A stretch of 64,000 bases of DNA from Pseudoteredinibacter isoporae. GTDB taxonomy: Bacteria; Pseudomonadota; Gammaproteobacteria; Pseudomonadales; Cellvibrionaceae. Of this stretch, positions 15,903 through 24,487 are shown piece by piece; within the stretch, counting starts at the first letter, position 1; every line of letters begins with the position of its first letter. The stretch covers positions 744,001 through 808,000 of the forward strand of contig NZ_JAAONY010000001.1 of the NCBI RefSeq assembly GCF_011602085.1, in the 5' to 3' direction. The notes under the pieces are model-generated. The model had not been told where the DNA came from, did no database searches, and saw nothing but the letters and a program-made list of their open reading frames with translations. Both the position numbers and the translations under genes were made by a program.

Positions 15903-18900
15903 TCGCCTGGTTCACCAAAAATCATGTGGCCGCCAATTTGTTGATGATTGTGATTGTCATCGCAGGCGTGTTTTCCTTAAAAACCCAGATTCCCCTCGAA
16001 ATTTTTCCCAGTGTTGAGCCTAATGTTATTAATGTGTCGGTAAGCTTGCGGGGCTCCAGTCCGGAAGATGCTGAGCAGGGCCTGGCCATGCGCATTGAAA
16101 ATTCGGTGGCTGATCTGGAAGGCATTAAAGAGCTGAGCAGTCGCTCCGTTGAAGGCGGCAGTACGGTCAGTATCGAAGTTGAAGACGATTACGACCCGCG
16201 TGAATTACTGGCTGATGTGAAAGCGCGAGTTGACGAGATTAATACCTTTCCTGTGGAAGCGGAAAAGCCGGTCGTTGCGTTAGCCATTCGTAAGCGAGAG
16301 GTGATTACCGTTGCTATCTCGGGAAAACTCAGTGAGCAGGAGCTGCGGCGCTATGCCGAGAAAGTGCGCGATGACTTGCTTCAGGTTCCCGGAATTACCC
16401 AGCTGGAATTGGTGGGGGTGCGCAATTACGAGATGACCGTAGAGGTCAGTAAAAATACCTTGCGTGAGTACGATTTAGCACTGGACGATATCGCAGGTAG
16501 CGTAGGCGAGGATTCTTTGGATCTTTCTGCGGGTAACGTTAAAACAGACTCCGGAGAAATTTTGGTGCGGTCGAAAGGCCAGGCCTATGCGCGCAATGAG
16601 TTTGAGAATATTCCCGTTAAAACCAACAGCGATGGCAGTGTGATCAATTTGGGTACGGTGGCGACAGTTCGTGATGGTTTTGAAGAAACACCCTTGCGGA
16701 GTCGCTTTAATGGCGAACTCGCAGTCATGATCGAGGTCTATCGTGTTGGTGATCAAAGCGCCATTGAAGTTGCAGAAAAAGTTCGCAGCTATATCGAAGG
16801 GCAACAGGAGCGCTTGCCAGATGGCATGTCACTCAGTTACTGGGATGATGATTCCGAAATTGTAAAAGGGCGTCTCAGCACCTTGATTAATAACGCCATG
16901 CAGGGCGGTATTTTGGTGTTGGCCCTGCTAAGCCTGTTTTTAAGACCATCAATTGCGTTTTGGGTTTTTCTGGGGATTCCCGTGAGCTTTATGGGCGCGT
17001 TTATCCTGATGCCCTTCTTTGGCGTCACCTTAAACATTATGTCTCTGTTTGGCTTTATTCTGGTGCTGGGGATCGTCGTAGATGATGCTATCGTGACGGG
17101 GGAAAATGTCTACAGTCATCTGGAACGCAGCGACAGTGGGCTGGAGGCTGCAATACGGGGCACCCGTGAGGTCGCTGTGCCGGTGACCTTTGGAATTCTT
17201 ACGACAGTAGCGGCCTTTATGCCTATCGCCTTTATGGAAGGGCGACGTGGAGCGTTCTTTGCTCAGATTCCGTTTATTGTGGTTCCGGTGCTGATTTTTT
17301 CCTTGATCGAATCAAAACTTGTTCTACCGGCGCATTTAAAAAACGTCCGTTTTCGAAAAGAACCCGGTCGTCTTTCCCGCTGGCAACAGAGTTTTGCGAA
17401 GGGCTTTGAACGTTTTGTGATTACCTCCTATAAGCCGCTGCTGGCGGTTGCCTTGCGTAATCGCTTAAACACTTTGCTGCTGTTCTGTGGGGTATTCGGG
17501 TTAATTCTCACCTTAATTATGACGGGGTGGACGAAATTTATTTTCTTTCCTCGTATTCAGAGTGATACCGCCCGTGCAACTGTTGTGATGCCGGCCGGCA
17601 CAGCTTTTGAAGTGACCGATAAGATTGTTTTGAATATGGTCAATGCGGCGAGAGATATTCAGAATCGTTATCGAGATGAAGAATCTGGTGAGAGTGTTGT
17701 CTTGAACATCTATTCCAGTACTGGACATCGAGGGCAAGCAGAGAACGGCAACGTTCGCTTTGAATTGGTGCCCTCTGAGAATCGTGATCCTGAACTCAGC
17801 ACCGCTCGCTTGGTCAGGGAATGGCGACAGCTGATTGGCGAGGTTCCCGGTGCGGAATCCCTGACTTTTCGCGCCGAAATCGGCCGAAGCAGTGATCCGA
17901 TTGATGTGCGCTTGAGTTCCGGCAATGTTGCGGATCTTGAGAAGATGGCTGCGCAACTGAAAGAGCGATTGGGAACCTATCCAACCGTTTTCGACATTTC
18001 AGATAGTTTGTCAGACGGCAAGGAAGAGCTTCGCCTGGAATTAACACAGCAAGCAAAAACCCTGGGTATCAGCCGCAGTCAGGTTATTCGCCAGGTGAGA
18101 CAAAGTTTTTTTGGTATCGAAGTTCAACGAATTCAGCGTGGTCGCGATGAAGTACGTGTTATGGTCCGGCTGCCTGCTGATGAGCGTCGGGCGATCAGCG
18201 ATTTGCGTAATATTGATATTAAAACCCCGGCGGGATTAATTCCTCTTGATGAACTTGCACGATTGGTTCCTGATCGAGGGGCATCGGCTATCTATCGAAT
18301 TAATCAGCGACGTACCGCCAGTGTTGTTGCTGACTTCGATAAAAATAGCACCAATGCCACGGTATTGTATCGAGACTTATCCGAGTTTTTGGATGAACTC
18401 AGTAATCAATATCCGGGATCAAATTTTAGTCTTGAGGGAGAGGCTCAGGAGCAGCGAGATTCGTTTTCCTCATTGGGTATTGGTATCGCCTTGGTGCTGT
18501 TTGTTATCTATGCATTGCTGGCGATTCCATTTGGTTCCTATTCCCAGCCCCTAATCGTAATGTCGATCATTCCTTTTGGGGCCATTGGTGCCATCGTTGG
18601 GCATTGGATTATGGGTATGGATCTTACCATCATGAGCTTGCTGGGTTTATTGGCCTTAGTGGGTGTCGTCGTAAATGATAGCTTGGTACTGGTGGAATTC
18701 TGTAATCGGCGCCGCGAAGAACTGGTAAAAACTCTATCAGAAGCTGAAGCGTTAATGGAATCAGTTTTGCAAGCTGGAGCGGCACGTTTCCGGCCAGTGA
18801 TGTTGACTTCATTGACCACGTTTTTGGGTTTGATGCCTTTGTTATTTGAAAAGGCGGTGCAGGCGCAGTTTTTAATTCCGATGGCGGTGTCACTGGGCTT

Positions 18901-19015
18901 CGGCATTTTATTTGCCACGCTGGTTACGCTGATTCTTGTGCCGGTTAATATATTGCTGCTGGAAAATGCTAAAGCCTTTATTAAAGGAGAGGCCACCCCA
19001 CTGGCGGAAACCTGA
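15899..19015 (+). CDS. RND efflux permease
   Basis: Inner-membrane proton-driven exporter of 1038 residues, full length for the RND family, with 12 membrane helices and two large periplasmic loops. The first helix is NHVAANLLMIVIVIAGVFSL; the TM4 proton-relay segment is VLGIVVDDAIVTGENVY; the duplicated half carries ALVGVVVNDSLVLVEF. The sequence resembles the subgroup near MexK/OqxB-like and 'AcrB/AcrD/AcrF' marine paralogues rather than heavy-metal CzcA types. The substrate is unknown. It shares the operon with the adaptor directly upstream. Confidence 0.93.
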   Translation: MIAWFTKNHVAANLLMIVIVIAGVFSLKTQIPLEIFPSVEPNVINVSVSLRGSSPEDAEQGLAMRIENSVADLEGIKELSSRSVEGGSTVSIEVEDDYDPRELLADVKARVDEINTFPVEAEKPVVALAIRKREVITVAISGKLSEQELRRYAEKVRDDLLQVPGITQLELVGVRNYEMTVEVSKNTLREYDLALDDIAGSVGEDSLDLSAGNVKTDSGEILVRSKGQAYARNEFENIPVKTNSDGSVINLGTVATVRDGFEETPLRSRFNGELAVMIEVYRVGDQSAIEVAEKVRSYIEGQQERLPDGMSLSYWDDDSEIVKGRLSTLINNAMQGGILVLALLSLFLRPSIAFWVFLGIPVSFMGAFILMPFFGVTLNIMSLFGFILVLGIVVDDAIVTGENVYSHLERSDSGLEAAIRGTREVAVPVTFGILTTVAAFMPIAFMEGRRGAFFAQIPFIVVPVLIFSLIESKLVLPAHLKNVRFRKEPGRLSRWQQSFAKGFERFVITSYKPLLAVALRNRLNTLLLFCGVFGLILTLIMTGWTKFIFFPRIQSDTARATVVMPAGTAFEVTDKIVLNMVNAARDIQNRYRDEESGESVVLNIYSSTGHRGQAENGNVRFELVPSENRDPELSTARLVREWRQLIGEVPGAESLTFRAEIGRSSDPIDVRLSSGNVADLEKMAAQLKERLGTYPTVFDISDSLSDGKEELRLELTQQAKTLGISRSQVIRQVRQSFFGIEVQRIQRGRDEVRVMVRLPADERRAISDLRNIDIKTPAGLIPLDELARLVPDRGASAIYRINQRRTASVVADFDKNSTNATVLYRDLSEFLDELSNQYPGSNFSLEGEAQEQRDSFSSLGIGIALVLFVIYALLAIPFGSYSQPLIVMSIIPFGAIGAIVGHWIMGMDLTIMSLLGLLALVGVVVNDSLVLVEFCNRRREELVKTLSEAEALMESVLQAGAARFRPVMLTSLTTFLGLMPLLFEKAVQAQFLIPMAVSLGFGILFATLVTLILVPVNILLLENAKAFIKGEATPLAET

Positions 19016-19031
19016 TTTATCAGGCCGATAC

Positions 19032-19059
19032 AAAAAAGGTGGCAGTTGCCACCTTTTTT
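19032..19059. terminator. Bidirectional intrinsic terminator
   Basis: Stem GGTGGCA/TGCCACC with a 2-base loop, flanked by six A on one side and six T on the other. It sits between the converging RND permease (stop 19015) and the SDR gene (stop 19092) and can serve both. Confidence 0.92.
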
Positions 19060-19091
19060 ATTGGGACAGATTTTGTCTGATTGAGTCAGCT

Positions 19092-19871
19092 CTATGCTTG
19101 GCAGCGCCCGCCATCGACGACCAGAGTGTGCCCTACCACATAGCTGGACTGATCCGAGCACAGCCAGCAGATTGCGTTAGCCACTTCATTGCTGCGTCCC
19201 AGACGTTTTAACGGAATGCGAGACTCAATTTCCTTCAGGCGTTTCTCCGGGTTGGGAGCGCCGTCGATTTGCTGTTGAACCCGCGGCGTTAAGGTGGCGC
19301 CGGGGGCCACAGAATTGATTCGAATACCCTGTTGAATGTATTCCAATGCAAGGGATTTGGTGATGCCTTCCAGGCCGAATTTTGCGGCGCTGAACGCAGC
19401 GGCGCCAGGTGTTGCGGACAGCCCGTTTACAGATGAAACATTCACAATTTTTCCGCCGCCGGGCATTAAGGCGATTTCGCGTTGCAAGCAAAACATTTGG
19501 GACCAGAGATCCGCGTCCAGTGTTTCCTTGAGCTTTGCTGTGGGAACATTGGCGAACAGGCCGTGTGAGGCTACGGTGGGCGAGGCATTATTAATGGCAA
19601 TATCCAGACGGCCATAGCTCTGTTCAATACGTTTGAAGAGAATATCGGTGGCGTGCTCATTGTTCAGGTCGGTGGCGATAAATTCGACGCTGTCTTTCAA
19701 TTCGGGATTGGCCTCAAGAGCGTTGTCCCAGTTTTTCTGGCTGCGACCACAGCAAATTACCTGAGCGCCCTGGCGAACCAATTGATTGACTGTGGCGAGC
19801 CCAATGCCTTGGCTGCCACCAGTGATCAGAGCAACTTTATCCTGGAAGTGCGTATCTGTAGTACTGTTCAT
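19092..19871 (-). CDS. Short-chain dehydrogenase/reductase with Phe at the catalytic Tyr position
   Basis: A 259-residue classical SDR. The cofactor site is ALITGGSQGIGLATV, with NNAS and a normal Ser-containing VNVSSVNG strand. The active-site helix reads AAAFSAAKFG: Lys164 is present but residue 160, normally the catalytic Tyr of Y-x-x-x-K, is Phe (codon TTC at 19394-19392). The C-terminus (SYVVGHTLVVDGGRCQA) is intact. Either the enzyme has lost or changed its redox activity, or another residue takes over. The gene stands alone, convergent with the efflux operon; its substrate is unknown. Confidence 0.9.
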   Translation of the reverse strand: MNSTTDTHFQDKVALITGGSQGIGLATVNQLVRQGAQVICCGRSQKNWDNALEANPELKDSVEFIATDLNNEHATDILFKRIEQSYGRLDIAINNASPTVASHGLFANVPTAKLKETLDADLWSQMFCLQREIALMPGGGKIVNVSSVNGLSATPGAAAFSAAKFGLEGITKSLALEYIQQGIRINSVAPGATLTPRVQQQIDGAPNPEKRLKEIESRIPLKRLGRSNEVANAICWLCSDQSSYVVGHTLVVDGGRCQA

Positions 19872-19988
19872 AAAATTTCCGACATTAAAATAAGAACGGC
19901 CTGTATCTCCAAGCCTGTTGCTTTAACTATAGCGTAAAGACGAGAGTTTGCCTGGGCAGTGGCTATCGGTGTGAATCAGTGGGAATAT

Positions 19989-20011
19989 CTGCGCCCCAAT
20001 GTGGGGCGCAG
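19989..20011. repeat. Strong dyad downstream of the amphi-Trp gene
   Basis: Perfect 10-bp arms CTGCGCCCCA and TGGGGCGCAG with a 3-base loop. There is no T-tract on either strand, so it is not a standard intrinsic terminator; it could stabilise the 3' end of the amphi-Trp mRNA or be a protein binding site. Confidence 0.4.
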
Positions 20012-20061
20012 TGGGTATCGAGGGCTAATCAGAAGGCCTTCGGCGGCCTGAAAGCTGGGGC

Positions 20062-20286
20062 TTAGTCGTTTTGCCACTTGATCTGGAATTCGATTTCTTC
20101 CTCATTGCCTTCACGCTCATGCTCAATATTGTAGATGGCGCGTACTGGCACATAGATGCGCTCGCCCGCAATTTGAATTTCAAACTTGTCACCGGTTTCC
20201 AGGGCATCGGCCAGACGACGCAACTTGGATACAAACTCAGCAGTAGAGTAAGACTTTTCGATATCGCGATCACTTTTATTGCTCAT
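20062..20286 (-). CDS. Amphi-Trp domain protein
   Basis: A 74-residue cytoplasmic protein that is essentially one amphi-Trp domain: FVSKLRRLADALETGDKFEIQIAGERIYVP, then an acidic strand and the closing EIEFQIKW. The start at 20286 has GAGGA seven bases upstream; the longer frame upstream overlaps the preceding gene and is not needed. It overlaps the end of the 126-residue secreted-protein gene by 11 bp, so the two are probably co-translated. The domain is widespread and often found near envelope genes, but no biochemical role is known to me. Confidence 0.85.
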   Translation of the reverse strand: MSNKSDRDIEKSYSTAEFVSKLRRLADALETGDKFEIQIAGERIYVPVRAIYNIEHEREGNEEEIEFQIKWQND

Positions 20287-20656
20287 GATGTTCCTCATTC
20301 TTGGCGTTTGTTTGATCAGTCTCTTCCTTAGACGAGTCTTTTGAGCAAAGGGGAATCTGTTCCAGTACGGGTTTGAGTAAGGGAACCTCTTCCAGCCCCT
20401 TGCCATCCTCCATTATCTGTTTGGTCACCAGATACCACTGTGCTTCATTCAGATTGTCTTCAAAGCCCTTCATCACGCAGGCGCAGTGTTGCCAGGCTTT
20501 GCTCAGGGATTCACTCTCACGATATTCCGATTCCATGCAGCCCGCGCGAATGCCAACTTTAAAGGTAAATACCTTCCACGGGCTGACGGTGTCGTTGGCC
20601 ATGGTGGAGTGGCAGAACAACAGTAGCAGAGTAGATAGGGCTGTATTTTTACTCAT
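20276..20656 (-). CDS. Small secreted cysteine-containing protein, unknown
   Basis: A 126-residue protein with an N-terminal signal (STLLLLFCHSTMAN). The mature part has cysteines in GCMESEYRE, HCACVMKG and LCSKD that could form disulphides, and a Lys/Glu/Asp-rich tail (SKEETDQTNAKNEEHHEQ). I do not recognise the family. It ends inside the amphi-Trp gene start and lies 64 bp upstream, in sequence order, of the end of the four-paralogue cluster on the same strand. Confidence 0.65.
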   Translation of the reverse strand: MSKNTALSTLLLLFCHSTMANDTVSPWKVFTFKVGIRAGCMESEYRESESLSKAWQHCACVMKGFEDNLNEAQWYLVTKQIMEDGKGLEEVPLLKPVLEQIPLCSKDSSKEETDQTNAKNEEHHEQ

Positions 20657-20720
20657 CTTGGATATTCGAATTTCATAAATCTAATGGCTTTACTTACCCA
20701 GCATTGTTTGCACAAGTAAA

Positions 20721-22541
20721 TTATTCATTGATCGTTATATCACTTACGTAGCCGTGTTTTAAGGCTATGCCATAATTTGCCAGGGTACCGCTGTGGCCTA
20801 CTGAGCTGTTTACGTAAACCTGAGTGGCGAAGCCGATGGCTGGCATTCCTTTAACGGTAAGAGATTTGACTCCAGCGGTGACTTGCCCTGCTGTTCCCGC
20901 TCGACTCGTCAAATGTCTAAGATCGAGGTCCGTGTACTCCAGTCGAGCCCAGCCATTGCGGTAGTGAGAGGAAAAATATCTATCAAGATTCGCAAACGAT
21001 TCCGTAATTCGTTGACCTAAGTGGTTGGTTTTGAAGTTAATAATATTACTTGTCGCACAAAGGCCATAGAAGGCACGTCGAAGGACGCCTGAGTTTGCAT
21101 AATAAGCTACATCTTCAGAGCTTTCTCGATCCCAATATCTCAGGTTGAATTGGCTGCACGGAAAATCTGGGCGTAGCCTTAGTATTTCAAAGGGGGCTTG
21201 CGCAATATATTCCGATGAGGAGTTTTCACTAGCCAGCTGATTCACGGCGATAAAGTTTCGGGTGGTTGGTAGGGTGACTACCCAGTTTGTAGTGGCATTG
21301 AGAGCGGGCTCTAACGTATAGTCATTGATTACCATGCTGCGACTTAGCATGGCCGAAAGTGCTTCCTTACCACCGGCTAAACCCAAGCCTTGTGGTCCCC
21401 CTGTGACCGATAGAAAAGAATCGTTAGCACGCTGATCGCCATACATATGAAAGTTATCACTGCGATGGCTTTCCTTGATAGCCGCTATCACCTGCCCACC
21501 GCCGGCCAGGCGTGAACCGCTGGCGCCAGCTTGTCTTTTAACATGGAATAGGGAGACTCGATCACCAGGCAAATTCCCGGTGTTCTTGATTTCTTCAGAT
21601 TCCATGTCGACCAAAGGTCCGGCTAAAAAAATCTGTTGTTGGCCGTCAGAGGTTTCCAAAATTGCCGACGGTACACCATCGTCAAGGCCGGGTTCATCAC
21701 CTCCCGGGCTCGGGTGATAACCGCTTGCCATAAAATCTTCAACCGCCACAGCCTCATATTGGATCGCTGTGCCGTCGGGAACATTGATGATAATGCCATG
21801 ACCTGACAGGCCTCCACTGGGAGGAGCCAGGGGAATCCTTGCGCGGGTAAAATCGCCTGGTCCGCTGTCTGGATCTGGATAATAAAATGCTGCTGTGGAG
21901 GGGTTGTTGGCATCCGCAGCTGGTTGCCAGGCATTCGTAAGCGCTCGACAGTTTCCCGGTAGGCCTTGGGCATGATGGATTGCGCTTTTTAGTTGCTCGA
22001 TGGCTTGCTGGTCATTCTGTAAAAAGGGGGTATCGTTCACAGGATTGAGATACGCAGTTCCACTCTCTTCAAAGTTCAATGTGCCCATTTCGATAACCTC
22101 AACATGACCTATTTGGTTATATTGGGGATTGCCATTTTCGAGGATTTTGAATGCAGTTACCGCACCGACGCTGTTTGGTCCGGTAGCTGCTATCTGCTCG
22201 GGTACTGTGCAGCTGCTATCGCCCGTTCGAATCAAAGCGCCTTCACCATTTGGGTCTTTGGTGATAACCGCGGACCAGTGATCGTGAGGCGACAAATACA
22301 CATAGAAATTCGCTACCGATTGACCATCGTGGGATTGTAAAACACGCACACTTACAGCTTTATAATCCCTTGTGCTGTTTAATAAAGACAGATAGGTATC
22401 GTTAGCTTGCGCTGTAGTGTACAAGGGATACATAAGCAATTGTCCGCTCCCGTCGGGGTTAAGGTGCATTTGGCCCTTAACCGTAAAGCTCACTAAAGCG
22501 GCCAGCAAGCTCAGAACAATCGATCGTTGTTTACAGTTCAT
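20721..22541 (-). CDS. Exported protein of unknown function, tandem paralogue 4 of 4
   Basis: A 606-residue exported protein. The ATG at 22541 follows GGGAAG and is preferred over the ATG at 22553. After the signal peptide (IVLSLLAALVSFTVKGQ) the mature N-terminus HLNPDGSGQLLMYPLYTTAQ is the family hallmark. Other blocks shared by all four copies are YLSPHDHWSAVITKD, IGHVEVIEMGTLN, the PGDFT...PLAPPSGGLSGHGIIINV segment, HPSPGGDEPG(L/I)DDG, RLAGGGQVIAAIKE, and the C-terminal RAGTAGQVTAGVK with IGFA.Q.YVN. The pattern suggests secreted beta-rich surface proteins. Last gene of the cluster by transcription order. I know related hypothetical proteins in marine gammaproteobacteria but no function. 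Confidence 0.85.
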   Translation of the reverse strand: MNCKQRSIVLSLLAALVSFTVKGQMHLNPDGSGQLLMYPLYTTAQANDTYLSLLNSTRDYKAVSVRVLQSHDGQSVANFYVYLSPHDHWSAVITKDPNGEGALIRTGDSSCTVPEQIAATGPNSVGAVTAFKILENGNPQYNQIGHVEVIEMGTLNFEESGTAYLNPVNDTPFLQNDQQAIEQLKSAIHHAQGLPGNCRALTNAWQPAADANNPSTAAFYYPDPDSGPGDFTRARIPLAPPSGGLSGHGIIINVPDGTAIQYEAVAVEDFMASGYHPSPGGDEPGLDDGVPSAILETSDGQQQIFLAGPLVDMESEEIKNTGNLPGDRVSLFHVKRQAGASGSRLAGGGQVIAAIKESHRSDNFHMYGDQRANDSFLSVTGGPQGLGLAGGKEALSAMLSRSMVINDYTLEPALNATTNWVVTLPTTRNFIAVNQLASENSSSEYIAQAPFEILRLRPDFPCSQFNLRYWDRESSEDVAYYANSGVLRRAFYGLCATSNIINFKTNHLGQRITESFANLDRYFSSHYRNGWARLEYTDLDLRHLTSRAGTAGQVTAGVKSLTVKGMPAIGFATQVYVNSSVGHSGTLANYGIALKHGYVSDITINE

Positions 22542-22592
22542 ACTGCTTCCCATTTGGAGATTTGAGAGGGGTTAATAAAATTTGAGTTTCAG

Positions 22593-24422
22593 CTATGGAG
22601 AAACACCACTCTCTATATCTGTACTGTATTGGTGTGCTTTTGAAACGGCATAGTTTGCCAAAGCACCTGCTGAGGTTGCCGAGTTGTTGACGTATTTTTG
22701 GATCGCAAATCCAATAGCCGGTAAACCGTTCACGGTAATAGGAGGAATCTTCTCTGTTTCCTGGCCTGGCGTTCCTGCTCTCCCAATACTTTTGGCATTA
22801 GGAAATCCTAGTTTGGCCCAACCGTTCGAAAATTGCTTACTCAATGGAATGTTTAAATTTATTTGCGAACCGGATTTATCGTCATTCAGCATACTGGTCT
22901 TGTGGGCAAAGCTGACGACATTAGCAGAAGAACATAAGGTTGGAGAGGCTGAAGTTCTAAGTGTAGTTCCAGAGTTGACATCGAAAAGCACAGTATCGCC
23001 ATCGGCCTCACGATTCCAAAACTCAAATGTTATTTCTGGACAAGGAAAGCCTGATTGACTACCCAGAGTACCGAAGGGCCTTTGAGTTATGTATTCGTTT
23101 GTTGAATCTGGCGCAACAGCGATAAAGTCTCTAGCCGTTGGAAAAGTGATGAGCCAGTTGGTATTGGCATTAAGTGCGGGCTCCAGGACATAGTCATTGA
23201 TAATTCTACTACGTCCAAGCAGGGCTGACAGGGCCTCTTTTGACCCAGGCAGACCTAAACCCTGTTCTCCACCGCTGACGTCAACAAACGAACTGTTGGA
23301 TCTATGGTCGCCGTAAAAATTAAAACTGTCACGGCTATTATTATCCTTTATAGCAGCAATGATTTGCCCTCCTCCCGCCAGGCGAGAACTTGTGGCACCG
23401 CGTGTTCGATTAACGTGGAGCAAAGATACTTTGTCACTCGGTATAAAACGAGAATTCCTAATATCATTCGACGCCAAATCCGCAAGAGGCCCAGCTAAAA
23501 AAACGGCCTTTCGTCCATTCTTCTTGCGTAAAGTAGCGGAAGGTATTCCGTCGTCAATACCTGGTTCGTTACCTCCTGGAGTTGGGTGGTAGCTTCCGGA
23601 CATAAAATTATTGATGGCAATCGCTTTGTATTGAGCCGCTGTTCCATCGGGTACATTTATAATGACCCCATATCCAAAGAGTCCACCACTGGGGGGAGCT
23701 AGAGGAACTCGAGCTTGGGTAAAATCTCCAGGCTCATCATCGGTATCCGGATAGTAAAATGCTGATGAAGAAGGTTCTATTGATTCAGTATTTTCAGAAG
23801 GTGCTTGCCACGCAGTTGTAAGCAAAGAGCAGTCATTCGGTGCATAATATGTATGCTTGATGGCGTTCTTTAGGCTATCAATCGCATTTTTATCGTTCTC
23901 GGAAAATGTATTATTGTTTAATGGGTGGAGGTACTTATCTCCTGACTCTTGGTAGTTCAGAGTACCCATTTCAATCACTTCAATATGGCCGATTTCATTA
24001 TTTGAAGCTGTATCGTTTTCAGCCCCTTCAAATACTAAATCTTCTCCAATGTTGCCAATCTTCTCCGCCGCGATTCCTGTGGGGATAGTACAGGATATGT
24101 CAGCGGTACGAATGCGGGCGCCCTCGTTGTCACTAGTTTTGGTAATGACGGCAGACCAATGATCATGGGGAGATAGATACAGATACAAGCTGGCCACTGA
24201 TCGGCCATCGTGAGCTTGTAAAACGCGGACGCTGACCGCTTTAAAATCATCGGTGCTATTTATCAATGATATGTAAGTATCATTGTCCGCTGCAGCTGTG
24301 TAAAAGGGATACATTAACAGCTGTCCTTTGCCATTTGGGTCGAGATACATTTGAGCCTTGCTCGCTATGCTCAGCAGCCCTAAGGCCAAAGCAAAAGAAA
24401 AATGGAAAATTCCTGTTTTCAT
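22593..24422 (-). CDS. Exported protein of unknown function, tandem paralogue 3 of 4
   Basis: A 609-residue exported paralogue with signal peptide (FHFSFALALGLLSIASKAQ) and mature start MYLDPNGKGQLLMYPFYT. It is closest to the 24488-26323 copy through the centre (GGGQIIAAIKDNNSRDSF and GGEQGLGLPGSKEALSALLG are shared), while its signal peptide resembles that of the 26388-28328 copy. It carries several Cys conserved across the set (DISCTIP, NDCSLL). The gap to the next copy is 51 bp, so the four genes read as one operon. Export is certain from the signal; function is not known. Confidence 0.85.
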   Translation of the reverse strand: MKTGIFHFSFALALGLLSIASKAQMYLDPNGKGQLLMYPFYTAAADNDTYISLINSTDDFKAVSVRVLQAHDGRSVASLYLYLSPHDHWSAVITKTSDNEGARIRTADISCTIPTGIAAEKIGNIGEDLVFEGAENDTASNNEIGHIEVIEMGTLNYQESGDKYLHPLNNNTFSENDKNAIDSLKNAIKHTYYAPNDCSLLTTAWQAPSENTESIEPSSSAFYYPDTDDEPGDFTQARVPLAPPSGGLFGYGVIINVPDGTAAQYKAIAINNFMSGSYHPTPGGNEPGIDDGIPSATLRKKNGRKAVFLAGPLADLASNDIRNSRFIPSDKVSLLHVNRTRGATSSRLAGGGQIIAAIKDNNSRDSFNFYGDHRSNSSFVDVSGGEQGLGLPGSKEALSALLGRSRIINDYVLEPALNANTNWLITFPTARDFIAVAPDSTNEYITQRPFGTLGSQSGFPCPEITFEFWNREADGDTVLFDVNSGTTLRTSASPTLCSSANVVSFAHKTSMLNDDKSGSQINLNIPLSKQFSNGWAKLGFPNAKSIGRAGTPGQETEKIPPITVNGLPAIGFAIQKYVNNSATSAGALANYAVSKAHQYSTDIESGVSP

Positions 24423-24487
24423 TCGTACTTATCCGTATAGGAAGATTAGAAAACTCTTTGAGTTACTTTTTAAAAATAACAGTAGCG

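Noticed and set aside
19989-20011. Strong hairpin considered as a terminator of the amphi-Trp gene
   Set aside because: No T-tract on either strand; kept only as a dyad.
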